Of a stretch of 7,523 nt of DNA, positions 1 to 6,032 are shown piece by piece. The translations under genes and the position numbers were made by a program. Origin of the DNA: Hydrogenovibrio sp. UBA650 (GTDB taxonomy: Bacteria > Pseudomonadota > Gammaproteobacteria > Thiomicrospirales > Thiomicrospiraceae); the NCBI GenBank assembly GCA_002299245.1, contig DBOI01000050.1, positions 1-7,523 on the forward strand, read 5' to 3'. Below the pieces are notes generated by a model that was given only the letters and a program-made list of their open reading frames with translations, made no database searches and had not been told where the DNA came from. Each line of letters starts with the position of its first letter. The first letter of the stretch is position 1.

Positions 1-189
1 AAGATTGAGTTGACCATTTTTTATACTCACTTACAGCTTGTTTTTTATATTTGACCCAAACGCCGCAGGATTTATTTCATTATTAACTAATATCCTGGTG
101 TGCAAGTTTCGTGCACAACGGTCAATTAAGTAAAATTAATCATTGCTCAAGCAGGTTTTATTTTGAGTTGGTCTGATGATATAAGAAAG
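1..189. other. Non-coding stretch at the window edge
   Basis: I see no convincing gene here on either strand. The stretch is AT-rich and has several short symmetric elements. TTGACC occurs at 10-15 and 51-56, with its complement GGTCAA at 120-125. CAGGAT (66-71) faces ATCCTG (92-97), and TGTGCA (99-104) faces TGCACA (112-117). This looks like the regulatory region of a gene lying beyond the left edge, but I could not place a good -35/-10 pair, so no promoter is called. Confidence 0.5.
99..117. repeat. Inverted repeat TGTGCA-N7-TGCACA
   Basis: Two perfect 6-bp arms at 99-104 and 112-117 are separated by AGTTTCG. The size and spacing would suit a dimeric repressor site. No known operator consensus is recognised, and a 6-bp match can arise by chance. 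Confidence 0.3.
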
Positions 190-221
190 TTAACAGGCCT
201 CTTGTTTTTGAGGCCTGTTAA
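190..221 (-). terminator. Intrinsic terminator after the ATP-grasp ligase gene
   Basis: A perfect 12-bp stem is formed by 190-201 (TTAACAGGCCTC) and 210-221, around an 8-base loop, TTGTTTTT on the plus strand. It starts 15 bases beyond the stop codon at 236-238. On the minus strand the stem is followed by ACTTTCTTAT, a moderately T-rich tract, so it should end transcription of the ligase gene. The plus-strand side is only weakly T-rich, so two-way activity is possible but less certain. Confidence 0.85.
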
Positions 222-235
222 TTTGTTGGAGATGG

Positions 236-1279
236 TTAAAATTCGGTTTGTTTAAGGTCTCTCAAACGCTTGAGTAGATATTCTAGTTCAGCACGTTTTT
301 CGTGTTTTTCATGAACTTTTTCTTCAATAAAATCCACTACTTTAGTGTGAAGTTTGACTCTATTTAGTTTATTGATATTTGAGATTCCACCCGGGTTGAG
401 GACATTAACTTCTAAAATCTTGTCGCCAATCATATCAACACCTACAAAAAACAGACCGTCACCAGCAAGACGAGGCCCGATTTTGCGACATACCGCCATT
501 TGCGAGTCGCTCATTTGGTATTTGTGTGCGGTGCCGCCAACTTGAATATTGGCGCGAATATCGCCCTCTGGCGGTTTACGCTTATAGGCGCCGAGGAACT
601 TACCATTGAGCATTAGCACACGAATATCGCCGTTTTCAGCACCTTCAATATACTCTTGGATAATGATGTAGTTGCTCTCACCAGAACCATGAATATAGAA
701 ATCCAGAATTGAGTTAATATTCGACTGGGCATTCTTTTCCAAAACGATGACCCCGTGACCACCCGAGCCAACCAGTGGTTTGAGGATAACCTTGTCACCC
801 GGCATCTCTTCAATCATCTGACGGATAAAGTCTTTGTTTTTAGAGACATAGGTAATCGGCAAAAAGCTATTGTCCGGGTCATTGAACGTAGTGGTGTAGA
901 GCTTATTATTGGCCTTGCGAATCCCGTCAATATCATTAATGATCACACACTCATTTTTGATTGAGTCTAGAAAATTGTAGATGATAGGATCAATAGGAGG
1001 ATCCTTACGAATCATAAAACTATCCAGTGAGTGCAAAGGCATCAGCTTTTTTCTAAACACCGCTTTTTTATGAAATTGAATAATACTGTCCGGCACCTTC
1101 TCCATCGGTTCGATGATTTTTAGCAGGCCATATGGAATGTTGTTGCGGACGGTTAAGTTTTCAGGGTACAGAATGGATACTTTGTGTCCGCGTTTTAAAC
1201 ACTCTCTAATAATTAGAATGGTGGAGTTTTTTGAAGCGTCAATGGTTTCCCAATCCGCAATCATAAAGCCGATATGCAT
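236..1279 (-). CDS. Glutathione synthetase-type ATP-grasp ligase (GshB-like)
   Basis: The product is a 347-residue cytoplasmic protein of the GshB family, whose members join glycine to gamma-glutamylcysteine using ATP. Seen in the sequence: a Rossmann-like N-terminal domain, the family signature MIRKDPP (about residues 89-95), a glycine-rich ATP-grasp loop KPLVGSGGHGVIV (about 167-179), GDIRVL (from about 217), RANIQVGG (from about 242) and the metal-binding EVNV (from about 290). Two features differ from E. coli GshB (316 residues). The segment after EVNV reads LNPGG where E. coli has TSPTC, and a charged helical tail of about 30 residues ends the protein. The ATG at 1277-1279 is preferred to the TTG at 1283-1285, because TGAGGA lies 7 bases before the ATG but only 1 base before the TTG. 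No gshA is nearby. The fold is certain; glutathione as product is likely but not proven, and a related C-N ligase activity is possible. Confidence 0.85.
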   Translation of the reverse strand: MHIGFMIADWETIDASKNSTILIIRECLKRGHKVSILYPENLTVRNNIPYGLLKIIEPMEKVPDSIIQFHKKAVFRKKLMPLHSLDSFMIRKDPPIDPIIYNFLDSIKNECVIINDIDGIRKANNKLYTTTFNDPDNSFLPITYVSKNKDFIRQMIEEMPGDKVILKPLVGSGGHGVIVLEKNAQSNINSILDFYIHGSGESNYIIIQEYIEGAENGDIRVLMLNGKFLGAYKRKPPEGDIRANIQVGGTAHKYQMSDSQMAVCRKIGPRLAGDGLFFVGVDMIGDKILEVNVLNPGGISNINKLNRVKLHTKVVDFIEEKVHEKHEKRAELEYLLKRLRDLKQTEF

Positions 1280-1286
1280 GGGCAAA

Positions 1287-1291
1287 TCCTC
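1287..1291 (-). promoter_or_regulatory. Ribosome binding site that decides the ligase start
   Basis: On the minus strand GAGGA ends 7 bases before the ATG at 1279. That is ideal spacing and rules against the TTG two codons upstream, which would have only one base of spacing. Confidence 0.75.
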
Positions 1292-1299
1292 ATAAAAGG

Positions 1300-1323
1300 G
1301 ATATCAAACAGGTGAGATATCAA
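1300..1323. repeat. Direct repeat of GATATCAA upstream of the ligase gene
   Basis: GATATCAA occurs at 1300-1307 and 1316-1323, so the copies are 16 bases apart. Each contains the palindrome GATATC. They lie just upstream of the ligase ribosome binding site, inside the leader if the promoter at 1367-1394 is used. A perfect TTGACA (minus strand, 1328-1333) sits immediately upstream, so the repeats could flank a second start site. Function is unknown. Confidence 0.3.
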
Positions 1324-1336
1324 GGCATGTCAAACA

Positions 1337-1358
1337 TAGGCGGTTTTGAGACCACCTA
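1337..1358 (-). promoter_or_regulatory. Possible hairpin in the leader of the ligase mRNA
   Basis: TAGGCGG (1337-1343) and CCACCTA (1352-1358) form a 7-bp stem around an 8-base loop; in the minus-strand RNA one pair is G-U. It falls between the candidate promoter at 1367-1394 and the start codon at 1279, so it would lie at the 5' end of the transcript. No run of U follows it, so it is not a convincing terminator. Confidence 0.35.
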
Positions 1359-1366
1359 AAACGCGA

Positions 1367-1394
1367 ATTATGAGCTTTTTTTTAGAAAAGTAAA
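1367..1394 (-). promoter_or_regulatory. Candidate sigma-70 promoter for the ligase gene
   Basis: On the minus strand TTTACT (1389-1394) is separated by 16 bases from CATAAT (1367-1372), which matches the -10 consensus at 5 of 6 positions. An A8 tract lies in the spacer. It would start transcription near 1360 and give a leader of about 80 bases. Its position after the dcd terminator fits an independent unit. A TTGACA at 1328-1333 is an alternative -35, but it has only a weak -10 (TTTGAT, spacing 19). Confidence 0.4.
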
Positions 1395-1435
1395 GTGAAT
1401 TTTGTGTGAAAAATAGGCAGGATTAAGAAATGTAT

Positions 1436-1457
1436 TTGGGCCTTGTTTTTGGCCCAA
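1436..1457 (-). terminator. Intrinsic terminator after dcd
   Basis: A 7-bp GC-rich stem, TTGGGCC (1436-1442) with GGCCCAA (1451-1457), lies 12 bases beyond the dcd stop. On the minus strand it is followed by ATACATTTCTTAAT, a broken T tract. The plus-strand loop TTGTTTTT is identical to that of the terminator at 190-221. It should separate the pur-dcd genes from the ligase gene. Confidence 0.75.
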
Positions 1458-1469
1458 TAATCGATTGAT

Positions 1470-2087
1470 TTAACCCAGTAAATCGAGTTGTTTATCGGAT
1501 TTTTTTTCGTCCTGATTAATGCGGCTGGCAGTTGGGCCAGATTGGTTTTTGTATTTGGCGTCCGCACGTTTGTTGTATGGTTTTTTAGCAGGGCTGGATA
1601 AGGTTTCAAAATTAATCGCACAGATATCCATTCCCGGACGTAGTGCCAAAGGCAGTTTACCGCTATTGAAAATCTCCAATACAATCTGCCCGTTCCAACC
1701 TGGATCAATGCGGTGTGCGGTTACGTGAACCATTAATCCGAGTCTTGCCAGACTGGAACGGCCATCGAGCCAGCCGACTAAGTTATCAGGAATGGTGACT
1801 GATTCGAGAGTAACCGCTAAAGCCAGTTCGCCAGGGTGCAGAAAGAAGGCTTCGTCTTCACTGATGGTGATCTCTTCACCCATCACCGTATCCATAATCG
1901 CTTGAACCTCGTCTTTAGGTCCACTGAGATCAATATAGGGGGCGGTATGATCATTAAAAACCCGGAAACGGTTGTCTAAGCGTAAATCAACACTGATGCC
2001 CTTAATTTTTGAATGATCGGGTTCTGGCGAGATCGCAATTTTGCCATCTGTAAGGTGTTGAATAATATCGTTATCGCTGAGTTTCAT
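1470..2087 (-). CDS. dcd: dCTP deaminase
   Basis: Deaminates dCTP to dUTP, the precursor route to dTTP, in the cytoplasm as a homotrimer. Most of the 205 residues align without gaps to the 193-residue E. coli enzyme, including IDLSGPKDEV, FFLHPGELALAVTLESVT and GWLDGRSSLARLGLMVHVTA. Residues S111, R115 and the catalytic E138 fall at the same numbers as in E. coli. The C-terminus is longer: after the usual TASRI comes a charged linker (about residues 191-199) and then the terminal hexapeptide QLDLLG (200-205), which resembles a sliding-clamp-binding peptide. An A8 run (minus strand, 1500-1507) encodes the linker lysines. The ATG at 2087 matches the E. coli start, although no clear ribosome binding site precedes it. 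Only 21 bases separate it from the DUF3108 gene upstream, suggesting cotranscription and perhaps coupled translation. Nothing in the catalytic domain looks impaired. Confidence 0.97.
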   Translation of the reverse strand: MKLSDNDIIQHLTDGKIAISPEPDHSKIKGISVDLRLDNRFRVFNDHTAPYIDLSGPKDEVQAIMDTVMGEEITISEDEAFFLHPGELALAVTLESVTIPDNLVGWLDGRSSLARLGLMVHVTAHRIDPGWNGQIVLEIFNSGKLPLALRPGMDICAINFETLSSPAKKPYNKRADAKYKNQSGPTASRINQDEKKSDKQLDLLG

Positions 2088-2108
2088 GAATTTTGCTTTA
2101 GTTGGTTT

Positions 2109-2834
2109 TTATCTGTTTTTTGGTGGTTCAGCTAATGTCAGTTGGATTGTCTGCTTCTTTTTATTGAGGATTTTGATTTTTCCCGGAAAGAAGTTGTACT
2201 TGGGTAACAGCCAGATATCGACTTGAGCATGCGAACTCGTAAACTGGTATTTTACGGCATCAAGCTTGTAATCTGCAAAGTTCAACTCAACACTGCTATT
2301 ATCCGTTCTGGATTTTAGCTTCAATGGCGCTTGAAAATGGGTGTCTTGGAGGACAAAATTATCGACTTTTTTCTCATTTAGCTCCGCGTGCTGAATGGCA
2401 TAGGCTAGGGATATAGAGTCGTAAGTGTTTGCTTTGGCAGGCCACTGGCGTTTATTTTTTTGATAAACAATGGTGTTGTTTGTTTCATTTAGCGTCAGGG
2501 TTTTGATTTTGGTTCTTGGCTCACCGTTCTTTTTAGTATGTTCCGTTTTTTTGTATTTTAGCCATTTGAGCTCAGCGCCATTTTGCACCAGGGTAACCTC
2601 TTCAAATGAGGCATCTGAACTTAACATTGCGGCAAGGCCTGAAGGTTTGGCATCGCTGGTTAAGGTACAGTGGTTTTGCTGACAGTCCATCGCATGTTTG
2701 GCTTTGCCCAAAACCATACCAAGTGCCTCAACTTCAAACTCGGCTTTAAAAGGCGATAAAGATTGTGCCAGGCTAGAACTGCTGAAGAGAATCAAACTAA
2801 GGTATAAGGCGAATCTCTTTGTGAATATGTTCAT
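2109..2834 (-). CDS. DUF3108 family exported protein
   Basis: A 241-residue protein with a clear N-terminal signal peptide: basic NIFTKR, a hydrophobic stretch (residues 8-20), and a likely cut after SLA, leaving Q24 as the first mature residue. The mature part is rich in beta-strand patterns and ends in KKQTIQLTLAEPPKNR. The start of the mature protein (FKAEFEVEALGMVLGKAKHAM) and the central Y-D-S-I-S-L-A-Y segment are typical of DUF3108, whose members are periplasmic or envelope proteins without an established function. Two cysteines, C51 and C56, are close enough to form a disulfide. It sits 43 bases after purN and 21 before dcd. The DUF3108-purN-purM neighbourhood recurs in other gammaproteobacteria, as I recall for Pseudomonas, although no link to purine synthesis is known. 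No lipobox is seen, so a periplasmic location is more likely than a lipoprotein. Confidence 0.82.
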   Translation of the reverse strand: MNIFTKRFALYLSLILFSSSSLAQSLSPFKAEFEVEALGMVLGKAKHAMDCQQNHCTLTSDAKPSGLAAMLSSDASFEEVTLVQNGAELKWLKYKKTEHTKKNGEPRTKIKTLTLNETNNTIVYQKNKRQWPAKANTYDSISLAYAIQHAELNEKKVDNFVLQDTHFQAPLKLKSRTDNSSVELNFADYKLDAVKYQFTSSHAQVDIWLLPKYNFFPGKIKILNKKKQTIQLTLAEPPKNR

Positions 2835-2877
2835 TGCTGCGGTATCCAGTTAATAAGTCTATAGGTCTATTTATAGC

Positions 2878-3537
2878 TTACTCTGGATGAAGGTCGTTTA
2901 ATATGACAGGATCTTGAAGACAGTTTTGATCCAGCCAGACTTGATTATCTTTGAGCTCAAGTCGTTGTTCGGCAAACCATTCAACCACCATTGGATAAGC
3001 GACATGTTCCTGTTCGTGGACTTTGTTGGCCAGTGAATCCTCATTGTCATCTTTTTCAATAGGCACTAAAACCTGCAAAATAACAGGCCCACCATCCAAT
3101 TCAGGAGTCACGAAATGAATACTTAAACCGTGAAGTTGGTCTCCGGAATCGAGTGCACGCTGGTGAGTATTCAGGCCTGTATATTTTGGTAATAGAGAAG
3201 GGTGGATGTTGAGCATTTTACCCAAATAGTGCTGAGTGAACTCTTCAGTCAGGATGCGCATAAAACCGGCGAGAACAATTAGGTCAACTCCGTGACCATC
3301 TAATTCAGCCTGCATTGCTTGATCAAAAGAGGTGCGGTCAGCAAAATTGGTGTGATCAATGGCTAGAGTTTTAATTCCGGCTTTTTGGGCACGCTGAATA
3401 CCGTAAGCATTAGGGCGGTTAGATATTACCAACGCGACCTCATAATGTTCCGGGTGCTTGTGCTGATGATCAATAATGGCTTGAAGGTTAGAACCGTTCC
3501 CAGAGATGAGCACGGCAATTTTCATTGGACTGTTCAT
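2878..3537 (-). CDS. purN: Phosphoribosylglycinamide formyltransferase (GART)
   Basis: Catalyses the third step of de novo purine synthesis, moving a formyl group from 10-formyl-tetrahydrofolate to GAR. The substrate phosphate loop SGNGSNLQAI is near the N-terminus, and IHPSLLPKYTGLNTHQRAL and TPELDGGPVILQ carry the catalytic triad at N110, H112 and D148. E. coli numbers these N106, H108 and D144, a constant offset of four. This suggests that translation may really begin at the fifth residue, the ATG at 3525, giving MKIAVLISG like the E. coli start. Neither ATG has a clear ribosome binding site, so the longer form is given. Its 219 residues compare with 212 in E. coli. It lies 68 bases after purM with a hairpin between, so it may be expressed at a lower level than purM. 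It is followed by DUF3108. Confidence 0.96.
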   Translation of the reverse strand: MNSPMKIAVLISGNGSNLQAIIDHQHKHPEHYEVALVISNRPNAYGIQRAQKAGIKTLAIDHTNFADRTSFDQAMQAELDGHGVDLIVLAGFMRILTEEFTQHYLGKMLNIHPSLLPKYTGLNTHQRALDSGDQLHGLSIHFVTPELDGGPVILQVLVPIEKDDNEDSLANKVHEQEHVAYPMVVEWFAEQRLELKDNQVWLDQNCLQDPVILNDLHPE

Positions 3538-3579
3538 AGTTGAATGCTTAACTTATCTAACTAAAGAAAACTTAAACTA

Positions 3580-3598
3580 GCCCGGCTAGAAACCGGGC
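3580..3598 (-). terminator. Hairpin terminator or attenuator between purM and purN
   Basis: GCCCGG (3580-3585) and CCGGGC (3593-3598) form an all-GC 6-bp stem with a 7-base loop, starting 7 bases past the purM stop. On the minus strand the next bases are TAGTTTAAGTTTTC, which is T-rich but interrupted. Termination is probably partial, allowing read-through into purN. No purN promoter is evident in the remaining bases. Confidence 0.6.
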
Positions 3599-3605
3599 AG
3601 ATATA

Positions 3606-4655
3606 TCATTCCTGAATAAGCGTAACGGTCGGTTCAGCCGTTTCAGATGTTTCAATCTGTCCGATTACTACGACTTCTTCGCCGGCAGCCTGAAGTACTT
3701 GCATCGCTTTGTCCTGATCGGCAGCGTCAACCACCACAACCATTCCAATTCCGCAGTTTAGAGTACGGTGCATCTCTTCGTATTCAACATTACCATTTTC
3801 TTGAATCCAGTCGAAAACCGCAGGGCGTTGCCAGCTGTTGGTATTGATTTTTGCCATGGTGTTGTCTGGCATGACGCGAGGCAGGTTCTCTAGTAGACCG
3901 CCACCGGTAATATGAGAGACAGCGTGAATATCAACTGACTTCATTAGCTCTAGCAGAGGCTTAACGTAAATACGAGTCGGCGCCATCAGTGCATCAATCA
4001 GCGGTTGGCCGTCAATATCAGTTTGTGGATCAGCATTGCTGACTTCCATTACCTTACGAATCAGAGAGTAACCATTTGAGTGTGGCCCTGAAGAGGTCAT
4101 GCCCAGCATGACATCGCCAGCTTTAACCTTGGTGCCATCAATTAAATCGGCTTTTTCGACAATCCCTACACAGAACCCAGCAAGATCGTAATCGCCGTCA
4201 GGGTACATGCCCGGCATCTCAGCGGTTTCCCCACCAATCAGAGCACAGCCTGACTGTAGGCAACCTTCACCAATGCCTTTAACGACATCTGTTGCGATTG
4301 GCAGATCAAGTTTTCCTGTTGCATAGTAGTCCAGGAAGAACAGCGGTTCAGCTCCTTGCACAATTAGATCGTTTACACACATAGCCACCAGGTCAATGCC
4401 AACAGAGTCGTGCTTACCACTATCTATTGCCAGACGTAGTTTGGTGCCCACTCCATCGGTACCAGAAACCAACAGCGGGTTTTTGTACTTGCTCATATCC
4501 AGTTCGAATAGAGCACCAAAACCGCCTAACGAGGCTGGTACTTCAGGACGAGTGGTTGCTTTGGCAATTGGTTTAATGGCATCGACCAGTGCGTTACCCG
4601 CATCGATATCTACACCGGCATCTTTATAACTAATGGATTGTGTATTTGTTGTCAT
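3606..4655 (-). CDS. purM: Phosphoribosylformylglycinamidine cyclo-ligase (AIR synthetase)
   Basis: Closes the imidazole ring in de novo purine synthesis, converting FGAM to AIR with ATP; a cytoplasmic dimer. The 349 residues match E. coli PurM (345) nearly throughout. Landmarks in order are SYKDAGVDIDAGNALV at the N-terminus, GGFGALFELD, SGTDGVGTKLRLA (substrate and nucleotide loop), GIDLVAMCVNDLIVQGAEPLFFLDYYATGKLD, GGETAEMPGMYPDGDYDLAGF, SSGPHSNGYSLIRK, APTRIYVKP, SHITGGGLLENLPRV and the C-terminal NCGIGMVVVV. No key block is missing. A weak AGAAGA ribosome binding site lies 3-4 bases before the ATG. It is the first gene of the minus-strand group. The divergent intergenic region upstream has a 9-bp inverted repeat but no recognisable E. 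coli-type PurR box (ACGCAAACGTTTGCGT-like). Confidence 0.98.
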   Translation of the reverse strand: MTTNTQSISYKDAGVDIDAGNALVDAIKPIAKATTRPEVPASLGGFGALFELDMSKYKNPLLVSGTDGVGTKLRLAIDSGKHDSVGIDLVAMCVNDLIVQGAEPLFFLDYYATGKLDLPIATDVVKGIGEGCLQSGCALIGGETAEMPGMYPDGDYDLAGFCVGIVEKADLIDGTKVKAGDVMLGMTSSGPHSNGYSLIRKVMEVSNADPQTDIDGQPLIDALMAPTRIYVKPLLELMKSVDIHAVSHITGGGLLENLPRVMPDNTMAKINTNSWQRPAVFDWIQENGNVEYEEMHRTLNCGIGMVVVVDAADQDKAMQVLQAAGEEVVVIGQIETSETAEPTVTLIQE

Positions 4656-4690
4656 AAATCTTCTGTATCTAAAAAAATTAAGGCTTGAGA

Positions 4691-4718
4691 ATTGAACTTT
4701 TACCTTTTCAAGTTCAAT
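4691..4718. repeat. Inverted repeat ATTGAACTT-N10-AAGTTCAAT upstream of purM
   Basis: Perfect 9-bp arms at 4691-4699 and 4710-4718 flank a 10-base spacer, TTACCTTTTC. Imperfect pairing continues outward through the flanking GCTTGA copies (4683-4688 and 4719-4724, themselves direct repeats). The element lies 36-63 bases before the purM start, so it could be an operator or a hairpin in the purM leader. It does not match any operator I know. Confidence 0.5.
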
Positions 4719-4797
4719 GCTTGAAATAAGCTTGACCTAACCGGAAAAGTCTATACCGGCTCGGCGAAAAAATATTATGATATTGTAACCAAAATTT

Positions 4798-4802
4798 AAG
4801 GG
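4798..4802 (+). promoter_or_regulatory. Ribosome binding site of the DUF2066 gene
   Basis: AAGGG is centred about 8 bases before the ATG at 4809, with 6 bases between. It supports this start, which also begins a clear signal peptide. Confidence 0.65.
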
Positions 4803-4808
4803 TCAGTT

Positions 4809-6032
4809 ATGAGAAGTTTGCTGCAAAAAATTGCCTTGTTTGTATTGTTTATCTTCCAGCCGTTTGTCTATGCGCAAACTCAGCTTGAAGAAGTTAACCT
4901 GTTTACAGTTGTTATGCCTTACGGAGAGGAGCTGGCCAACAATTCTAAGCCGGCAAATGCTAACGCTAAGACAAACCAAATTGATAGTAAAGTTCAGCAG
5001 GCCATGCAGAAGTTGCTCTTCAGGCTTACAGGCCGACCTCAATTGCTTGAGTCGAAGTTAGGCCAAAACTACATCAATAATGCAAAAAACTGGCTGGCAA
5101 ACTATCACCTTAAACCGCGTTATGAAGATGGGGTTGCGGTTGGCAAAAATATTCACTTTAAATTTGATGCCCATAGAATCAAGTCTGCATTTGCCAAGCA
5201 GCGCATTCAAATCTGGCCGCTACACATGCGTCCTCGCACCTTGATTATGGGGGTTTTTGTTCAACAGGGCAGTTTGCAGAAGCTGACAGATGAAACCCTT
5301 AACTACCGAGTTGATGTCGATTATCGAGCACATCCGGAGAGTTTGAGAATTCCTTATATGGTCGCAGAAAGCAGAGATAACTGGGTTTTTCCGGTTGATC
5401 CGGATCAGAACCGTTCTACCATTCAAGAAGCGCTATTAGCCGCGGACCAACAGAACCTTCTAAGTTTCAAATTGATCTCTCAACCTCAGGGACGTTTTAA
5501 GCTAGATTGGTACCTATTTAACATTACCAGCAAAGTTATGAATAAGTCTTCGGTTCAAGGTACAGATCGACAGGCCCTATTTGCGAATATGTTCGAACAG
5601 GTTGTGCATACTTTTGTGAAACACAGTGCGACCCAGATCATTGTAAAAAACCAGGTAAGGTTAAATGTGACCGGTCTTGAAACCGGAAATCTTGTTGACC
5701 GTATGGAAACCGAATTGAAAGCACAGCAACCAATGCTCAGTGAAGTTATGTTAACTGGCATAAGTCGAGATCGAGCAACCTTTACCCTTGAGCATCAAGG
5801 TGATTTGGATGTTCTTAAAAACTGGTTACAGAGTTGGTCAATGGTGAATTATCAACCCGGTATAAGTGAGGTTGGTGAACAGGAGTTTGATTTGGCATAC
5901 AACACCAACTGGATTCCACCAGAAGTCATTGAGGCTCGATTGAAACAGCAGCAGCGTCAAGAAAAGCTCCTTAAAAAACAACGGTCTATGCAAAAGAATG
6001 CAGAAGACGTGCCGACAGGGAACGCTCAATAA
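4809..6032 (+). CDS. DUF2066 family exported protein
   Basis: A 407-residue protein whose first 22 residues form a signal peptide: basic RSLLQK, then a hydrophobic core rich in F, L and V, then a YA-Q cleavage site. The mature protein shows the pattern I associate with DUF2066: an early block with KVQQAMQKLLFRLTGR, then WLANYHLKPRYEDG, then IQIWPLHMRPRTLIMGVFVQQ, and a long beta-rich remainder. It ends in a glutamine- and lysine-rich helix (about residues 375-395: EARLKQQQRQEKLLKKQ) that may be flexible or coiled-coil. No transmembrane segment follows the signal, so it is probably periplasmic or peripherally attached to the envelope. The family has no established function. Genes of this family commonly precede hda in gammaproteobacteria, and here the stop codon shares a base with the hda start. 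Family assignment is from memory of the pattern and context. Confidence 0.78.
   Translation: MRSLLQKIALFVLFIFQPFVYAQTQLEEVNLFTVVMPYGEELANNSKPANANAKTNQIDSKVQQAMQKLLFRLTGRPQLLESKLGQNYINNAKNWLANYHLKPRYEDGVAVGKNIHFKFDAHRIKSAFAKQRIQIWPLHMRPRTLIMGVFVQQGSLQKLTDETLNYRVDVDYRAHPESLRIPYMVAESRDNWVFPVDPDQNRSTIQEALLAADQQNLLSFKLISQPQGRFKLDWYLFNITSKVMNKSSVQGTDRQALFANMFEQVVHTFVKHSATQIIVKNQVRLNVTGLETGNLVDRMETELKAQQPMLSEVMLTGISRDRATFTLEHQGDLDVLKNWLQSWSMVNYQPGISEVGEQEFDLAYNTNWIPPEVIEARLKQQQRQEKLLKKQRSMQKNAEDVPTGNAQ

Larger units (their letters stand above)
4656..4808. promoter_or_regulatory. Divergent promoter region between purM and the DUF2066 gene
   Basis: This 153-base AT-rich gap must hold the promoters for both directions. 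It contains three copies of GCTTGA (4683-4688, 4719-4724, 4730-4735) and the inverted repeat at 4691-4718. A plus-strand TTGACC (4732-4737) lies only 14 bases before TATACC (4752-4757), too close for a confident promoter. TATGAT (4776-4781) could be a -10 for the DUF2066 gene but lacks a good -35. Minus-strand TATAGA near 4749-4754 could serve purM. None of these is certain. Confidence 0.5.

Noticed and set aside
66..97. CAGGAT / ATCCTG inverted repeat
   Set aside because: The arms are 6 bp with a 20-base gap, easily due to chance, and no promoter is visible nearby.
1283..1285. TTG as start of the ATP-grasp ligase
   Set aside because: The GAGGA site would be only one base away; the ATG at 1277-1279 has ideal 7-base spacing and matches the family start.
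1382..1708. 108-codon open frame overlapping the end of dcd on the same strand
   Set aside because: It overlaps a conserved gene and its terminator, has no domain pattern, and reads as a frame shadow. The same holds for the other short frames antisense or out of frame to purM, purN, DUF2066 and hda.
2859..2876. CTATA / TATAG hairpin after purN
   Set aside because: It has five AT-dominated pairs and no T tract, too weak for a terminator; purN, DUF3108 and dcd are better read as one unit.
4732..4757. TTGACC / TATACC promoter for the DUF2066 gene
   Set aside because: The spacer is only 14 bases and the -10 is poor; kept only as a remark.
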